Shown: piece after piece, positions 61,180-64,000 of the stretch
Position numbering within the stretch: the first letter of the stretch is position 1
How the letters are laid out: each line of letters begins with the position of its first letter
Origin: Gyromitra esculenta
Lineage: Eukaryota > Ascomycota > Pezizomycetes > Pezizales > Discinaceae
Direction: 5' to 3'
Assembly: GCA_038503075.1 (NCBI GenBank)
Contig: JBCAML010000013.1
Location: 868,001 to 932,000, forward strand
Length of the DNA stretch: 64,000 bases
Notes under the pieces: model-generated
What the model was told of the DNA's origin: nothing
Databases searched by the model: none
What the model saw: the letters and a program-made list of their open reading frames with translations, nothing else
Program-made: the position numbers and the translations under genes

Positions 61180-61589
61180 CGTAATCTCACGGTTCCGTTT
61201 CTCGTTAAGCCCTTCAGTATCCCTGAAGGTGAGCAGTGCTACTGAAGCGAGATACCAACACGTTCGAGGAGTGCAGTATGGTCTACAGGTCTACGGGGGT
61301 GTACTTGAGCGAAGTATCGGTGATGTTTTCACAGCGACAGCGAGGATTCTAAGGCAGAATCGAAGTGGAATTATAACAGATACAGTAGAAGTGGAACGAG
61401 AACGTTCTTAAGGAAAGAAGAAGAAGAGAACCAAACACGATCGAAATCCATCGACTTAAATACCCCGCTTTCCTTAACAAAACTCATAGCCGAAAAATAA
61501 CCGAAGAACAAAGAGATTGTACAACCCTCCAAATCACAATACAACCGACAACCCAACCATGACTTACTATCCGAGATCAATCCATGAAA
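61180..61589 (-). repeat. LTR of Gypsy element B, right copy
   Basis: About 410 bp, the partner of 55784-56182. It abuts the ATG-proximal leader of gag on the left and element A reverse transcriptase on the right (TTCGAACCCGATATGG on the minus strand just outside it). Confidence 0.85.
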
Positions 61590-62652
61590 CCATATCGGGT
61601 TCGAAAGGCTGTTTTCCATTCCTCTCCCTCAGCGATGCGAATTTGGTGAAAGCCGTCACGGAGATCGAGTTTAGAATACCACTGAGCTTTTGCGAGACGG
61701 TCCAACGTTTCTTTGATCAGGGGGGAAGTATATCGGTCTTTAACCGTGAGAGCGTTAAGGCCACGGTAATCAACACAAAGGCGGAGGGAACCATCGGGTT
61801 TGGCGGCGAAGAGGACTGGAGAACCGGCGGAAGATGAACTGGCACGGATAAATCCTTTTTCTAGGTTGTCTTCGATATACTTTTTGAGAACTAGAAGTTC
61901 ATCTCGTGACATACCATAGAGAGGGCCAAATGGTGGTTCTTTGCCTTCCTGCAGGGTGATCTTATGGTCATAAGGTCGTCGGGGAGGGAGTCCTTGAGCT
62001 TTAGCTTTGTCAAACATATCCAGGTATTCGTGGTACTCGGCGGGTATTCGTTGTCTCCACTCTTCCTTGGTAGTCTTGCTATCGAGGACTCTATTGATTT
62101 CGTAGAGGGACATGGAATATACTTGAGTACCCTTTTTCCTGGCGAGCATGCGGAAGCTAGCTGCGCCAATGAAAGCGGCGTTTAAGCTTTCTTTGGAGGG
62201 AATGGCGGGGGCTGAAACGAGGGGTTGGTGGGGGGCACAGTGGGTGATGCAGAATTCAGAGTTGAATTCAATGCTTTTATTGGCAAACTGCAGATGAACG
62301 TCATGAATGTTCATCCAGGGGATCCCGAGTACTAGGGGGTAATGGCCTAGTTTGGTGACAAAAAAGGGGGCTTTCTCAGTGTGTTGTTGGATGGAAAGCT
62401 CTAAATGACAAGTTGGGTAATGTCTCCTGAAGCAATTGTTCGCCCATCAATGACTTCTAATTGACGGGGAGTTTTTAAAGGAGATAGGGGGAGAGAATGG
62501 TGATGCACGAAGTTTTCATCAATAAAAGCGAATCCTGAGGCTCCAGTGTCTAGAAGTGCGTGTGTTTTTATGATTTTATTTTGGTGGGAAAGGTTACAAG
62601 AAATTACAAAATGTTCCCCATCCAAGTTATCCTCCACGCACACATCAGACAC
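61590..62652 (-). pseudogene. Element A protease and 5' part of reverse transcriptase
   Basis: Frame 62652-62401 holds the protease (ALLDTGASGFAFID). Frame 62314-61577 holds [45 protein letters not shown] and YSKLDLRDGFHQIRIA, and ends TAFRTRYG where element B begins. A frameshift lies between the two frames. Confidence 0.8.
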
Positions 62653-62846
62653 TGAAAACCCAGAAATAGAAAACGCAGATAAAGAAGAAAATTGGACCAG
62701 AGCAGGGTCACAAGGCGACTCTGGTTGAACTAGTTTAAAGAGTCAACGGAGTCTGCTGCATCGAAGGCAGGAAAGCGGGGTGGCAAGGGCGGGGGAAAAA
62801 CAGAGGGAGGCTGGGGGTACGGCGGCGGTATTAGTGACGATTTCAC

Positions 62847-63793
62847 TCATGGCGGGACGCTTGGAGGCGGAGGGACAGTTTGAGAAGATATGGCGCCGGC
62901 GCAGAACAGGCAACGATTATTGGTTTGTCTCCAGGATTTCTCTTCTGGAGATAGTTTTCTTCTCCCGTTTATCTGAACATACCGTTGTTCAGGGGCGGGG
63001 CGAGAGGTGGAGGTTCGTCCAAAGGAGAGATCCATGGGGACGAGTCCTCCGGGAGCAAAGGAGGAGGAGGCGGGAGTATAGGCGGCGGGGGCGGCAGCAG
63101 GGGCGGTGAATTGCCCCATGGTATTGCGGGCGGCGTTTTTCTTCTCTTCCCTTCTTGCTCGGATTCGGTTATCCAGGCGGAGGAGGAAGGCGCAGAGGGA
63201 AGTAAAGGTGGTGGGGAAGTCGGCGACAGTTACTACCGCTTCTTTCAGCTCGTCCGACATGCCGAACTCTAGAGCATCGTTCTTGGCTGACTCGTCAAAG
63301 TTGAGGCGTCCCATGATCCGTTGAAAGTCGGCAAGGTAGGCGGAGAAATCTCGCTTCCCTTGTCGGAGTTGGTGTAGCTCACGGCGGGCAGTGCCGAGAG
63401 GGTCGGGGTCGCCGAAGGCTGTTTCGGCGGTGATCAAATCGGCGGCAGAGTTCGCGTGGTAGTTCCGTCAGGAAGGACGGAGTGGCGAACTTGTTCGAGG
63501 CGGCTCACTCAAGACGGCTGATAGCATACAATATCATATTGTTGCTGTTGGAAAATCGATCGGCGTTAACCGCAGAGTTTTGGCCTGAGCTGTAGAACAA
63601 ACCCAGGGAGTTTATCGCGAGACCCATTGAACTTATCCGGGTCAGGCATCTTATCCGAACGACCTCCTTGAGTGTGAGCAGGAGGGGGTGGTGGCGATGG
63701 TGCAGGTGGTGGAGGGGCGGCGTTTTGGAGGCGGACGATTTCTGCTTCGGCTGCTTGCAATTGGGATTGGCAGGTATTGAATCTTGCCGTCAT
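62847..63793 (-). pseudogene. Element A gag
   Basis: Frames 63793-63566 (MPDPDKFNGSRDKLPGFVLQ) and 63437-62847 (ELHQLRQGKRDFSAYLADF, LRLDNRIRARREEK, a partial zinc knuckle CLFC). They are separated by a frameshift. The N terminus and leader continue past 63793; the LTR is beyond 64000. Confidence 0.75.
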
Positions 63794-64000
63794 GTTGTTT
63801 CTCTCCTGAGTGACCTCTTCTAGTTGTAGGTCAGCATAGGTGAGATTTTCGACCCTTTGTAGGTAATGGGATCGAACTTCGTAGGTGGAGGCGAGGTCGG
63901 CGTTAGCGGCAGCTTGGAAGTTTTCGAAGGTGGGGAAAGTCGGGGGCAGGGCGGGGTTGCTCGTAGCGGCGTTGGGGTTTATGTGACAGCGTAAAAAGCG

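Larger units (their letters stand above)
55784..61589 (-). mobile_element. Gypsy element B with two LTRs, nested in element A
   Basis: Both LTRs are present (55784-56182 and 61180-61589), enclosing gag, protease, reverse transcriptase, RNase H and a chromodomain integrase in order on the minus strand. It is inserted into the reverse transcriptase of A, which continues on both sides. LTR similarity is far higher than to the LTR of A, so B is the younger insertion. A clean 5-bp target duplication could not be read because the exact LTR ends are uncertain. The coding region carries many single-base frameshifts. Confidence 0.85.
52857..64000 (-). mobile_element. Gypsy element A (chromovirus-like), interrupted by element B
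   Basis: On the minus strand A runs from beyond 64000 (gag, then protease and the start of reverse transcriptase to about 61590). It is interrupted by element B (55784-61589), then resumes at 55783 with the rest of reverse transcriptase, RNase H, integrase and chromodomain to 53280, and ends in its LTR. The two pieces of reverse transcriptase join logically: TAFRTRYG on the right piece, [15 protein letters not shown] sequence on the left. Several frameshifts and stops show A is dead. Order gag-protease-RT-RNaseH-integrase is the Ty3/Gypsy order. Confidence 0.8.

Noticed and set aside
1..64000. CRISPR array, bacterial operon or prophage
   Set aside because: No regularly spaced direct repeats; genes are intron-bearing and eukaryotic throughout.

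Overview
The window is nuclear DNA of a filamentous ascomycete (Pezizomycotina). Genes carry short spliceosomal introns, mostly 50-125 bp, with GT..AG ends. The conserved proteins (Listerin, a two-BIR Bir1, Syp1, Rat1, a Csk1/Cak1-type CDK-activating kinase, a reticulon) read as fungal homologues. Intergenic spacers are long and repeat-rich, and there is a degraded NLR/ankyrin/kinase gene. A pezizalean, perhaps truffle-like, genome is my guess; the sequence does not prove it. All exon models below were built by hand by joining reading frames across GT..AG introns, and every complete model gives an open frame from ATG to stop.

Layout. 1-1.3 kb: the 3' end of the ribosome-quality-control E3 ligase Listerin, followed by a hAT transposase relic. 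3.6-5.1 kb: a six-exon reticulon on the minus strand. 5.9-6.9 kb: a pyridoxamine-phosphate-oxidase-like stress protein (minus). 9.4-12.7 kb: a 1,022-residue Bir1/survivin homologue (minus). 14.4-15.2 kb: an intronless, catalytically degenerate EEP-like protein (minus). 15-27 kb: a gene-poor stretch with two well-delimited MITEs (one with a perfect 8-bp hAT-type target duplication), two 5S rRNA copies and decayed coding-like segments. 27.1-29.1 kb: a membrane-spanning, mucin-like SH3 protein (plus). 33.2-34.9 kb: a CDK-activating kinase (minus). 36.4-39.4 kb: the endocytic F-BAR/mu-homology protein Syp1 (plus). 42.5-46.1 kb: the nuclear 5'-3' exoribonuclease Rat1 (minus).

The right end (46.9-64 kb) is an accessory, transposon-dominated block. 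It starts with a broken NACHT-winged helix/ankyrin/protein-kinase gene (minus). Next come a LINE-like element (plus) with endonuclease and reverse transcriptase, and a chromodomain Gypsy element (A, minus) inserted in the LINE reverse transcriptase. A second, related Gypsy element (B, minus, two LTRs present) is inserted in the reverse transcriptase of A. This is a three-level nest; A runs off the right edge of the window.

The intact genes are dispersed housekeeping functions (protein quality control, ER shape, mitosis, cell-cycle kinase activation, endocytosis, RNA turnover) and do not form a pathway cluster. The palindrome TACATGTA was found eight times, always between genes. No CRISPR array, tRNA gene or replication origin could be supported.
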